Positions 8,826-16,238 of a DNA stretch of 64,000 nt are shown here, piece by piece. The position numbers and the translations under genes were made by a program. The notes under the pieces were generated by a model, which saw nothing but the letters and a program-made list of their open reading frames with translations, was not told where the DNA came from and made no database searches. Numbering within the stretch: position 1 is the stretch's first letter; the number at the start of each line of letters is the position of its first letter. Source of the DNA: Streptomyces longhuiensis (GTDB taxonomy: Bacteria > Actinomycetota > Actinomycetes > Streptomycetales > Streptomycetaceae); contig NZ_CP085174.1 in the NCBI RefSeq assembly GCF_020616555.1, positions 1 through 64,000 of the forward strand, given 5' to 3'.

Positions 8826-8883
8826 CTTTGCGCTGGGGGGCGGTGTTCCGGCCAACCTGCCGATCTGGTGGACTGGTGGGGCT

Positions 8884-8927
8884 GCTGCCGTGCCGGGGCC
8901 CCCCGGGGGGGGCCCCGGCACGGCAGC
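8884..8927. repeat. Perfect 21-bp palindrome
   Basis: Arms 8884-8904 and 8907-8927 are perfectly complementary with only two bases between them (core CCGGGGCCCCCCGGGGGG). It is either an exceptional terminator or a cruciform-forming site. It is followed at 8978-8993 by a run of sixteen G residues. Confidence 0.6.
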
Positions 8928-9219
8928 CCTGGAGCCGCGGTGCCGGCGTGTGCCTTGCGGCTCCTCGGGGGAGCGGTGGGGGGGGGGGGGGGGCCCCGCC
9001 CGCACCGCGCGGACGACGCCTTGCCGCAACCACGAGCCGAACGGCCACCCTCGGCGTCCGGATCACCGGCCCCGGCATGGCCCACGAGCGCGACGCGACC
9101 CGCCGAGAGCCTCCGTGAGCTGCGACAACGCCGCCCAACTGTCACCCTGGAGCCGGACAGCCCCGCGCCAGCCCGCCGGGACCACGTACGGCCGAAAGAC
9201 ACGGCAAGCGGAGGCCATC

Positions 9220-9501
9220 ATGCCGATCAGTCACAGCGTCGACGGCGACACCCTGCGCGTGACCCTGCACCACAGCCTCGACGTCCACGCTCGGGCCGCG
9301 GCCGCCGCAGCGATCGAAGCCCTCGTCCACACCCACAGCCCCCGCCACGTCACCGTCCAGGTCCCCGCCGGAGAACCCACTCCCGCAACGCTCAGCGTCA
9401 TCGTCCGCGCCCACCGCATGTGCAAGAACCTCGACATCCCCCTCAGCCTGACCGGAGCCACCAACGCCACCCAACGCCTGTTCACCACGAACACCGCCTA
9501 G
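9220..9501 (+). CDS. STAS-like (anti-sigma antagonist-like) small protein
   Basis: 93 residues from the ATG at 9220, which has GCGGAGGC just upstream; the open frame to 8779 crosses the palindrome and G-run and is not credible. The sequence MPISHSVDGDTLRVTLHHSL begins with a beta hairpin like STAS domains. It continues with ARAAAAAAIEALVHTHSPRHVTVQV and ends in a helix, MCKNLDIPLSLTG. The usual DxSG phosphorylation loop is not visible, so it may be a degenerate or non-regulatory STAS fold. The call is tentative. Confidence 0.5.
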   Translation: MPISHSVDGDTLRVTLHHSLDVHARAAAAAAIEALVHTHSPRHVTVQVPAGEPTPATLSVIVRAHRMCKNLDIPLSLTGATNATQRLFTTNTA

Positions 9502-9646
9502 GGCCTTGGGCGGGGCTGCCCGAGGGGAGGGGCCCAACCCTGACCGGCCGGTCCAGCAGCCTCGAAACCGGGCAGGTCGGCGAGGCTGCCGGCCGGTACA
9601 GCGGGTGCGGGACCCGGGGGGATGGAGCTCACCGCACCACGCTGGT

Positions 9647-9829
9647 CTATCGGGTGGGCCACGGGCACCTGTCTGCCAGTCTGTCCCATTCCCGGTCCAT
9701 CTGCCCGGGCACGACACGTCCCTCCGCCTTCCAGCGGGTGGCCAGCTGCGTGAAGATCGGCTCACCAGACGCTGGAGGAATCGTTTCGTCGCCGGTGACC
9801 GGGGCTGGCTGCTGGGTTTTCGTGGTCAC
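9647..9829 (-). CDS. Possible small protein (60 residues)
   Basis: A GTG start gives MTTKTQQPAPVTGDETIPPA and an amphipathic helix IFTQLATRWKAEGR, then QMDREWDRLADRCPWPTR. It looks like a real protein more than the overlapping plus-strand frames do. There is no clear Shine-Dalgarno sequence and no homologous copy in the window to support it. Confidence 0.35.
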   Translation of the reverse strand: MTTKTQQPAPVTGDETIPPASGEPIFTQLATRWKAEGRVVPGQMDREWDRLADRCPWPTR

Positions 9830-9883
9830 GTGGTTCTAACGCGCGAATCCGGCTGCGGTCACCCGTCGGATGCCGCGTGTCGC

Positions 9884-10162
9884 TCAGTGGCTCCGGTCCC
9901 ACGGGATCGGGTACGAAACGGTCGGCTTCGGCCGGGCCCGCGGCCTGTCCCAGTCGGGAAACTTCACCGGGTAGACGGCCGTCGACCGGGGCCTGGGCTT
10001 CGGCTTTCCCGAGCCTTCCGCGCTGCCGCTCCCCGAGGTGCCGGCAAAGCCGACGACCACCAGGGCGATGGTGGCCAGGACACTCATCTCCCGCCGTGCG
10101 CCGGGCGCCCAGCGCGAGTGCTCCCTCACCCTCGTGCCGTCCGCACGGACGTACTCCCTCAC
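9884..10162 (-). CDS. Small single-pass membrane protein
   Basis: 92 residues from the GTG at 10162. The N-terminus VREYVRADGTRVREHSRWAP is basic and is followed by a transmembrane helix (MSVLATIALVVVGFAG, about 27-42). The rest is a proline-rich exposed tail with STAVYPVKFPDWDRP. A truncated copy is at 6135-6320, and its N-terminal motif YVRADGTRVR also occurs upstream of the TPR gene near 1090-1130. Three occurrences make it a family rather than chance. Function unknown. Confidence 0.55.
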   Translation of the reverse strand: MREYVRADGTRVREHSRWAPGARREMSVLATIALVVVGFAGTSGSGSAEGSGKPKPRPRSTAVYPVKFPDWDRPRARPKPTVSYPIPWDRSH

Positions 10163-10284
10163 GCGCACCACGTGGCTACTCCCCCGTCCAGACCAGTCCC
10201 GTGCGCCCCTGCGCACACGGGACCCACCAGCAAAGCAGCCACCACCGACAACACACCAGGAATGGCGGGCAGTTGTGGTTCCCA

Positions 10285-10325
10285 GGGAGCAGATCCGGTC
10301 ACGGTCTGAGCCCGCGCGCCCGCCG
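10285..10325. repeat. 41-bp repeat, copy 1
   Basis: GGGAGCAGATCCGGTCACGG continuing into TCTGAGCCCGCGCGCCCGCC recurs at 48698-48738 with one mismatch. The second copy sits exactly between an RHS-gene fragment and an HTH-gene fragment, so it marks a recombination joint. Confidence 0.7.
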
Positions 10326-10376
10326 CGCCTGACCGGCCGGGAGCCGCCGGGAACGGCCCCGTAGCCAACGCGGGTC

Positions 10377-10500
10377 CTGCTCGCCCCAGAGGTAACCTTA
10401 GGAGGGAAGCGGTACCCGCGTAATCTGCTCTGACCAGGGAAAACCCCTATGGACGGTCATGGGAATGCCCCCTCTGCGGAGGGGGCATTCCCATGTCTGG
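10377..10500 (+). repeat. Structured intergenic element, copy B
   Basis: Homolog of 7985-8106. Here the hairpin is perfect: ATGGGAATGCCCCCTC and GAGGGGGCATTCCCAT around TGCG (10459-10494). The upstream 70 bases are conserved too, beginning CTGCTCGCCCCAGAGGTAA, which is more than a terminator needs. No coding sequence is convincing in the 280 bases that follow. Confidence 0.55.
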
Positions 10501-10786
10501 CTCGGTGGTGCGCGCGGCTGCCGCGCCGCTTCACCCAGGACGGGTCGTCGCGCCGATCGTGCGCAACCGGCAGTCTGCGCGCGGAAAGGGGCACGCGCGC
10601 GTGCCGCACGACACCTCTCCGTGCGCCATCGCCATAGCGGTGAGGTCACTCGAATGGCCAGGTCACGGATGCGGTAGCCAGCGCCCTCACGCGAGGATCA
10701 GCAAGAGCCCCGCCCGGACACCCACGTCTCTGCCGGCCGGGCGGGCTCCATCAGCTGACCAGGCACCCCGGCATCAGACCGGGCCT

Positions 10787-11071
10787 CTACGCATGGTCAG
10801 GCGCCTCGCCGGCGCGAGCCTTCTCCTTCACGTCCGCCTCGGCCTCATGCCGGGCGATGCCCTGCTCCTTCGCATAGTCCGTGACCGCGGCCTGCGTGTC
10901 CCGGGCCAGGTCCCGCCAGGCCCGCCACGCCGTCTCATACGTCGCCGTCTGCGCTTGTCCCCAGGGCGTCGCGGTGGGCGGCCCATATTCGTCGCGCAGG
11001 CGCAGAACCTCGCGGTGCGCAGCGTTGGCAGCCTGCTGTCTCTCGACCAGTTCGTCGAAGGTGTGTGCCAC
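10787..11071 (-). CDS. Hypothetical helical protein, 94 residues
   Basis: A GTG start gives a protein beginning MAHTFDELVERQQAANAAHR, helical and acidic/basic throughout, with WRAWRDLARDTQAAVTDYAK in the middle. The sequence TAAGAT lies six bases before the GTG, a leaderless-promoter arrangement. It sits just downstream of HTH copy 1 on the same strand. The run-on reading frame of that gene overlaps it out of frame. Function unknown. Confidence 0.55.
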   Translation of the reverse strand: MAHTFDELVERQQAANAAHREVLRLRDEYGPPTATPWGQAQTATYETAWRAWRDLARDTQAAVTDYAKEQGIARHEAEADVKEKARAGEAPDHA

Positions 11072-11961
11072 CAGCGGATCTTAAGACGCGCCAGGGTAGT
11101 CCAGCTGTCGGCACGTCCGTGCACACGCCGTGCCTGCACCCGTGGCAGCCGGACAGCGGCGCTTTGCAGGACGGTGCCGTCAAGGGCGCGGCGGTCGCCG
11201 GAGATCGCGTAGCGGCGGGCCGCGAGACCGTTCTCGAGGGGTTCGCCGATCTCGTCGCACAGCGGCGCCAGGACGTCGGCGGCCTCCGTGTCGGACAGGT
11301 GGGCCGGGGCCACTTCCAGCATCAGCTCCCCGATCGCGTACGTGCTGGCGGCGAGGTCGTCGACCAGGGTGCGCAGCGCGGTGAGCGCGGGATCGGCCGG
11401 CGCATTCTCGGGCGGCGGGTTCTCGGGTGCCGGCGGCGGGGTCGTGGTGCGGACGTCGTGGACGGCCTGACGGACCACCGCGCGCACGGTGGGCTCATCC
11501 AGGGGCGTCCCGCGGCTGTGGGTGAGCGTGGCGAGGCGGCGGGTGATCAGCTGGGCGACGTCGCCGCTGCGGGCGGAGACAGCGATCAGAGCACGCTGGG
11601 ACAGGCCGTAGTCGAGCGCGGTCGCGGCGCCTGAGTTGCTGTCTCGCGTGCGAGACAGATCGGAGCTCGCCGTGACGGCTCCGTGGATCGCGGCCAGAGC
11701 GCGGGCGACGTCGAGGAGCCGGTACGCCTGCGCACAGGAGATGCCGAACTCCGCCTCACAGAACGACGCCCAGTTCTTGTAGCCGAGCGGCGACCACACC
11801 CGGACGGCGTGCGCGTCCCGGACCCGGGCAGCGAGCACCGCCACCGAGCGCCGCACGTCGTCCATCGCCTCGCGCAGCCCGGCCGTCACCTCACGGGCGC
11901 GGGCCTCGGTGAGCGGCGGGTGCGCCGGTTCGACGACGCCGGCCTGGTCGTGCTGGGCCAT
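10828..11961 (-). CDS. HTH DNA-binding protein, copy 1, stop codon lost
   Basis: Starts MAQHDQAGVVEPAHPPLTEA. The N-terminal half carries NWASFCEAEFGISCAQAYR (about residues 65-83), a helix-turn-helix like those of DUF3102-type plasmid proteins. The middle has YGLSQRALIAVSARSGDVAQ and a proline-rich linker. In copy 2 the protein ends CTG TAA; here the same codon is CAA (11164-11166), so translation runs on for about 112 arginine-rich residues through the next gene. The conserved protein is about 265 residues. The function is presumably DNA binding and perhaps replicon maintenance; no partner is proven. Confidence 0.65.
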   Translation of the reverse strand: MAQHDQAGVVEPAHPPLTEARAREVTAGLREAMDDVRRSVAVLAARVRDAHAVRVWSPLGYKNWASFCEAEFGISCAQAYRLLDVARALAAIHGAVTASSDLSRTRDSNSGAATALDYGLSQRALIAVSARSGDVAQLITRRLATLTHSRGTPLDEPTVRAVVRQAVHDVRTTTPPPAPENPPPENAPADPALTALRTLVDDLAASTYAIGELMLEVAPAHLSDTEAADVLAPLCDEIGEPLENGLAARRYAISGDRRALDGTVLQSAAVRLPRVQARRVHGRADSWTTLARLKIRWWHTPSTNWSRDSRLPTLRTARFCACATNMGRPPRRPGDKRRRRRMRRRGGPGGTWPGTRRPRSRTMRRSRASPGMRPRRT

Positions 11962-12041
11962 GGCTCCATCGTCCTGCGCAGCTGCGGGTCGGGCCAGGGC
12001 GTGCGGAAGCGCACAGCCGCGAGCCACGCTGCGGCCCCGGG

Positions 12042-12118
12042 TCAAAGGTCGAGGACGGCGCTCAGCGCTTGGTCGACGCGGGCCATGGTGGCGGCCTCGA
12101 CGCTGCCGCGGTAGGTCT
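12042..12118 (-). pseudogene. MazF-like toxin, C-terminal fragment
   Basis: Encodes TYRGSVEAATMARVDQALSA then VLDL and a stop, matching the last 25 residues of the intact toxin at 15640-15948. Nothing of the rest remains. It lies just upstream of HTH copy 1, like other pieces of the same family in this window. Confidence 0.55.
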
Positions 12119-12296
12119 CGCCCGCAGGTGGTCGAGGGGATCCGCGCGGCAGCCCAGATCCTCCTCACCCGCGGGATGAACTCACCGGCGAGTGAATCAG
12201 GGCTGTGAACGCCCTGACCGCCTCGTGCGCACCGCTGACCTCGGCATCGTTGCCGGCGTTCCCTCGGCACCAAGAAGGTTGGCGAGATCGCTCATC

Positions 12297-12993
12297 GGCG
12301 CCCCCGCGAGGAAGACATCGCCACCGCGAAATCGGGCTCCCTTCCCCGATCGCTGACAAGACACGACGTCAGGCCGTGCTGTGTGGCATGAGGCGGGATA
12401 CCTGATTCTGGTCGTGTCTCCACGGCTGAAGGCGCGTTAGCCAGGCGGCCGTCCCAACAGTGTCGAGGCTCTTCGCCACCGGGACGGCGCCCAGGTCCTG
12501 CTCAGGCAGACCCCCTCACAAACACAAACGCAAAGAGAGCGAGTCATGATCCTCATGAAGAAGACGCTTGCCGTCGCAGCTGTCACCGGTGCCGTCGTCC
12601 TGGGTGGCGCAGGCTTCGCGGCCGCCGACTCCGGCGCCGAAGGCTACGCGGTGGGCTCCCCCGGCGTGCTCTCCGGCAACCTGGTGCAGGCGCCCATCCA
12701 CATTCCCCTCAACGTCTGCGGCAACACCGTCAACGTCATCGGGCTGCTCAACCCGACCTTCGGCAACACCTGCGTCAACCGCTGACCTGACCCAGCTCCC
12801 AGACAAAGCCCCGTCGGACCCCGTGTCTGCAGGGATGCTCGGCGGCAGGACTTCCTCCCCGGCCACCACGCCCCCGCATCGACAGCCACCGACGTCTGAC
12901 GGCAGCAGGTAAAGGGCCGGAGCCACTGCCGATGGCCCCGGCCCCTCTTGTACGCCCGCGCAGTCAGACGCGTGACAGCGATTTGGGCCGAAC
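12297..12993 (+). repeat. ~0.7-kb direct repeat with chaplin gene, copy 1
   Basis: Nearly identical to 51282-51975, including the chaplin coding sequence and about 240 bases upstream. The main differences are short indels in the leader (CACAAACACAAACGCAAAG versus CACGAACGCAAAG) and in the hairpin after the gene, whose stem is broken here. Confidence 0.85.
12546..12785 (+). CDS. Short chaplin, hydrophobic aerial-surface protein, copy 1
   Basis: 79 residues: a signal peptide (MKKTLAVAAVTGAVVLGGAG) followed by one chaplin domain with GSPGVLSGNLVQAPIHIPLN, the conserved CGNT, NVIGLLNPTFGNTC and final N. Both cysteines of the domain are present. Short chaplins assemble into amyloid-like fibres at the air-water interface and allow aerial hyphae to rise. 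There is no sorting signal, so it is of the short secreted type. The start may be the ATG at 12546 or 12555. The protein is identical to copy 2. Confidence 0.93.
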   Translation: MILMKKTLAVAAVTGAVVLGGAGFAAADSGAEGYAVGSPGVLSGNLVQAPIHIPLNVCGNTVNVIGLLNPTFGNTCVNR

Positions 12994-13183
12994 TGGGCGA
13001 CATGAAGGGCGAGCTGAGCGACGTGAAACGACTGCTCTGGGCGCCCGCGCGGGCTCAGGGCATCGACCCCGACGCCACGTAGGTCGGCCGGACAACGGCC
13101 GCTCAGAACGCCATCAGGGGCCCGGCACGCATGATGCGCGCCGAGCCCCTGTGGTGTCGGTGCGGGGCACGGTCCGGCCCGGG

Positions 13184-13320
13184 TCACAGGTCGAGGACGG
13201 CGCGCAGCGCCTGTCGACACGGGCCATGATGGCGGCCTCGACGGTGCCGCGGTAGCTCGCGTCGATGAAGCGGGCAGCGCGTAGTTGCTGAAGGTGCACG
13301 GCGATGGCGGTGCAGGGGAT
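13184..13320 (-). pseudogene. MazF-like toxin, frameshifted C-terminal fragment
   Basis: Encodes IPCTAIAVHLQQLRAARFID, then SYRGTVEAAIMARVD. One missing base before the expected QALRAVLDL shifts the frame. The N-terminal half is absent. Corresponds to the second half of the toxin at 15640-15948. Confidence 0.55.
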
Positions 13321-13323
13321 CGC

Positions 13324-13395
13324 GTGAGCACTACGCCCCGTACCCCTTACTGACCGGCAGCGCCGCACCGTCGCGCGGGCGCGTGACTCGTGGGG
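13324..13395 (+). pseudogene. LexA-like HTH gene, 5' remnant
   Basis: GTGAGCACTACGCCCCGTAC followed by CTGACCGGCAGCGCCGCACC matches the start of the intact gene at 19247 with one deleted base, after which a stop appears. It directly abuts the toxin fragment on the other strand. Confidence 0.5.
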
Positions 13396-13401
13396 CGCAT
13401 G

Positions 13402-13722
13402 TCACGGGTAGGCAGCGGCCTTCGCATCCGTGAGCGTGGGAAAGATCCGAAAGACCCTGTCGGTCCCCGTCACCTCAAGGGTGCGTGCAGACGGTGAGCT
13501 GAGCGGTCCACACAGCCAGGGCAGCCGGCCCCCGCCGCGTCCCGGCTTGAGCAACTCGCCCAGCAGATGCGCGCCCATGAACTGCACCCCGGACAGGTCG
13601 ACCACAACCTGCTTGCCAGAGCGACCCGCGGACTCAAGGGCCAGACCCACCAGCTCCATGGCCGCATCGTCCTCGATGTCACCGCTCAGGAAGACGACGA
13701 AGAGATGCGTCTGCTCACTCAT
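13402..13722 (-). CDS. STAS-domain protein, anti-anti-sigma-like
   Basis: 106 residues from the ATG at 13722 (MSEQTHLFVVFLSGDIEDDA). It has the STAS order: a first beta strand with GDIEDD, a helix with LVGLALESAGRSGKQVVVDL, then SGVQFMGAHLLGELLK, and a C-terminal RIFPTLTDAKAA helix. In anti-sigma antagonists the loop is DxSxxxFxDSxG; here DLSGVQFMGAHLL lacks the phosphorylatable serine at the usual position. It could bind a RsbW-type kinase without being switched off, or serve another role. No kinase is nearby. Confidence 0.65.
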   Translation of the reverse strand: MSEQTHLFVVFLSGDIEDDAAMELVGLALESAGRSGKQVVVDLSGVQFMGAHLLGELLKPGRGGGRLPWLCGPLSSPSARTLEVTGTDRVFRIFPTLTDAKAAAYP

Positions 13723-13968
13723 GAACTCGATGGGGCCGGGCGACGGGAACTGCCGATGCATGCAGCCATGATCTCGCACACCCCGTCGAGCCAGCCGGTT
13801 GATGGCGACAAAGCCGTCGACGGTGGGGTGGCTTCGTACGCGACAATGAGCAGCCTTTCGACAGCAGTTCGGGCGGCACCGAGGACGCCGTCGCCTCTCG
13901 GATGTTCACGGCTGAAGTTGGCTGCCGGTCTCCTGAGGGTGTGCTTCCGCATTTTTGATCTTCTGGGC

Positions 13969-14150
13969 TCATCGGGGGGCTCCGCGGCTTTCGTCTGCCT
14001 GCGGAGTGGGAGGTCCAGGCAGTATCAGGCTGGCCACGAGCAGGAGGGCTGTAGCGGCGGTGGCGGCTGCAAATGCCTGGGTGAAGCAGTGGTTCAGGTG
14101 CGTGGGATTCGTGTCGGAAGTGAGCACCGCGCGTTCCAGCTTCGGCGGGG
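13969..14150 (-). pseudogene. MFS transporter, C-terminal remnant
   Basis: Encodes DTNPTHLNHCFTQAFAAATA followed by LLLVASLILPGPPTPQAD, the last transmembrane helix and cytoplasmic tail typical of drug-type major facilitator proteins. The rest of the transporter is missing, and upstream sequence is unrelated. Confidence 0.45.
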
Positions 14151-14160
14151 CAGGCCAGCC

Positions 14161-14218
14161 GGGAGGCCGCAGGGCGGCTTTGTTCACGCGAACCGACAGC
14201 ACCTGTAGACGAGTTTGG
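14161..14218. repeat. Imperfect inverted repeat, left copy
   Basis: Its complement contains CCAAACTCGTCTACAGGTGC followed by TGTCGGTTCGCGTGAACAA. This matches 15472-15515 (CCAAACTCGTGTACAGGTGC) with five or six changes in about 42 bases. The two copies flank the hydrolase gene in opposite orientation. Confidence 0.6.
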
Positions 14219-14399
14219 GCAGCACTCGAAGGCTCAGCAGAAATCGAACAGTTCATGCCTTCAGGCAGCACGGGCCCCTGCCGAGAGTTCAGCAGGGGCC
14301 CACGGTGTAGACGGTTACGGAGGGGCGGGACCTGTCCTCGATGAGGAGGGGTATGCCGGCGACATCAGCTGCCGTCTGCTGCCGGTCTGAGGCGCGGCC

Positions 14400-15140
14400 T
14401 CATTTCAGGTGCCGGGTGAAGAACTGGGCCGCGGCATCCCCCGCGAACTGCGGGACGCCGGTGTGCCCGCCCATGTTGGCGTGCAGCGACTTCTCCTTGG
14501 AGCCGAAGGCGTCGAACAGGTCCAGGGCCGTCTGCCGGTCGTTACCTTCGTCGTCCCACTGCAGCAGGACGTGCAGCGGAATGGTGACCTGGCGGGCTTC
14601 CTCGAACATGGCGCGAGGCACAAGACTCCCCGCGAACAGACCGGCGGCCACGATGCGCGGCTCGACCACCGCCAGCCGGATCCCGATAGAGATCACTCCC
14701 CCCGAGTACCCGACCGGACCACCGATCTCGGGCAGCGACAGGAGAGCGTCGAGGGCGGCCTGCCATTCCGGGACCGCCTTGTCGACCAGCGGGAGGATGA
14801 GGGCGTCGACAATCTCGTCGCTGACCGGCTCGCCGGCCTGCATCACCCGGCGCAGGTCGGCGCGGGCCTGGTCGAGGGAGGCCCAACTGGGCCGGTCGCC
14901 GCTTCCGGGGAGCTCGATGGTGGCCGTGGCGAAGCCCTGTGCCGCGGAGTGCCGGGCCCGGGCCACCAGCCGGGGGTACATCTTGGCCAGCCCGAGCGTG
15001 GGGTGGCCGAGCAGGATCATTGGCACTGGTGCGGAAGCGGATGCGGCTCCGGGCGTCCACAGGATGCCGGGGATCTCACCGAGGGTGAATTCGCGTTCGA
15101 GGACGCCGTCGTCGAGGCGTTGCTCGGAAGTGAAATGCAT
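14400..15140 (-). CDS. Alpha/beta hydrolase, dienelactone-hydrolase-like
   Basis: 246 residues, no signal peptide, so cytoplasmic. The nucleophile elbow is GYSGG with Ser146. A candidate acid is Asp196 or Asp197 in QWDDEGND, and His226 in NMGGHTG completes the triad. The order and spacing fit the dienelactone hydrolase and acyl-peptidase-like group of alpha/beta hydrolases. An oxyanion-hole segment is seen at LGHPTLG (44-50). The substrate cannot be deduced. The gene stands alone between two imperfect inverted repeats, with remnants on both sides, so it may have arrived as a passenger. Confidence 0.85.
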   Translation of the reverse strand: MHFTSEQRLDDGVLEREFTLGEIPGILWTPGAASASAPVPMILLGHPTLGLAKMYPRLVARARHSAAQGFATATIELPGSGDRPSWASLDQARADLRRVMQAGEPVSDEIVDALILPLVDKAVPEWQAALDALLSLPEIGGPVGYSGGVISIGIRLAVVEPRIVAAGLFAGSLVPRAMFEEARQVTIPLHVLLQWDDEGNDRQTALDLFDAFGSKEKSLHANMGGHTGVPQFAGDAAAQFFTRHLK

Positions 15141-15469
15141 GGTCGTGCCTTTCGGGAGTGCACTAGAACGGCGCTCCCGGACGACCTGTCTATCGCCCGA
15201 CCGTGACCCCGGAGGGGAGCACCCATGTCAATACTGTGTTCACGGGTACCACCTCCTCGTTCTCTCGCACGGCCTCCGGAAATGTAGCAGTGGTCGACCC
15301 TCGTCCGTCAAACGGTTTTGCGGGGGCTCCGTGGCCGGGCGCCGCCACGGAGACACTGCCAAGAGCTGCTGGGGGTGTCGTCGCGGCTTCCCGAGTTGCG
15401 GCTCTGCGAGGGTGGAGTGCATTGGCGCTGTCGTTTCTTACGAACATCGAACACGACGCACCGCCGACG

Positions 15470-15530
15470 GCTCCCAAACTCGTGTACAGGTGCTGCCGGT
15501 TCTCGCGAACAAGGCCAGCAGGGGCCAGGG
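15470..15530. repeat. Imperfect inverted repeat, right copy
   Basis: Partner of 14161-14218 in opposite orientation. Read as protein, both encode a QTRxQVL..xxNKA segment, so the pair may be two fragments of one gene rather than transposon ends. The 500 bases between the hydrolase and the toxin gene hold no other support for a gene. Confidence 0.55.
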
Positions 15531-15639
15531 CATCGTCACCACACTCCATAACTGATACAGACTCTTTCAGCCGACCTGGCCGGGCCGTCAGACCGACGCC
15601 GATTCCGGATTCACTCTCAGACGGGCGCGAGCTGCTGTG

Positions 15640-15948
15640 TCAGATGTCGAGGACGGCTAGTAGGGCATGGTCGACACGGGCCATCGTGGCCGGGTGGACG
15701 GTGCCGCGGTAGGTCGCCTCCGCGAAGCGGGCAGCGCGCAGTTGTTGGAGGTTCGTGGCGATGGCGGTGCAGGGGATCGGGTCGTCGATGACGACGGATA
15801 TCGCAGTGTCGGGGTAGCGGTCGGCGGGGTGCAGCACGAGTGTGAGGACGGCTCCGTACGCCTCGTCCAGGCCCGTGAGGGAGACGACCAGGACGTCGCG
15901 GCCGTCGGAGAGGGTCCAGACGTCTGCGCGCTTGATCTCCTGGCTCAC
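15640..15948 (-). CDS. MazF/PemK-like toxin
   Basis: 102 residues from a GTG at 15948. Features of the MazF/PemK fold: RADVWTLSDGRDVLVVSLTG at the N-terminus, AISVVIDDP in the middle, and a C-terminal ending MARVDHALLAVLDI, like the final helix of MazF proteins. MazF-type toxins are sequence-specific endoribonucleases. The GTG overlaps the TGA of the upstream antitoxin gene (GTGA), giving coupled translation. Three broken copies occur in the window (12042, 13184, 52046). The fold assignment is by eye. Confidence 0.65.
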   Translation of the reverse strand: MSQEIKRADVWTLSDGRDVLVVSLTGLDEAYGAVLTLVLHPADRYPDTAISVVIDDPIPCTAIATNLQQLRAARFAEATYRGTVHPATMARVDHALLAVLDI

Positions 15949-16142
15949 CTGGTGTCGCCCTCGCCCGCCAGGTCCTGGCCGAGGCCGAGGGCGGCGAGCT
16001 GGTGGTCGGCATCCAGGGTCGCGGCGCGGCGGGCGGCACGGACGATGTAGGCATTGACGCTCAACCCGGCCGCCTTCGCCGCCTGTCTGATCGCGGGGGC
16101 GAGTTCGTCGGGGACGCGCAGCGTCATCGTGGTGATCGACAT
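15945..16142 (-). CDS. Ribbon-helix-helix antitoxin
   Basis: 65 residues: MSITTMTLRVPDELAPAIRQ, then AAKAAGLSVNAYIVRAARRA, the ribbon-helix-helix pattern of CopG/MazE-type antitoxins, followed by an acidic disordered tail that would bind the toxin. TAGTCT lies six bases before the ATG, which fits a leaderless promoter. HTH copy 2 ends 97 bases upstream on the same strand and could be co-transcribed. Confidence 0.75.
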   Translation of the reverse strand: MSITTMTLRVPDELAPAIRQAAKAAGLSVNAYIVRAARRAATLDADHQLAALGLGQDLAGEGDTR

Positions 16143-16238
16143 GACGCGAGACTAGACACCGCAAAGTGGTGGCGTCAGGCAGTGGCGGCGATTGCCGGGC
16201 CCGGGTGCCTGTGCCCGTGGCATCCGGGAAGCGGCGGC

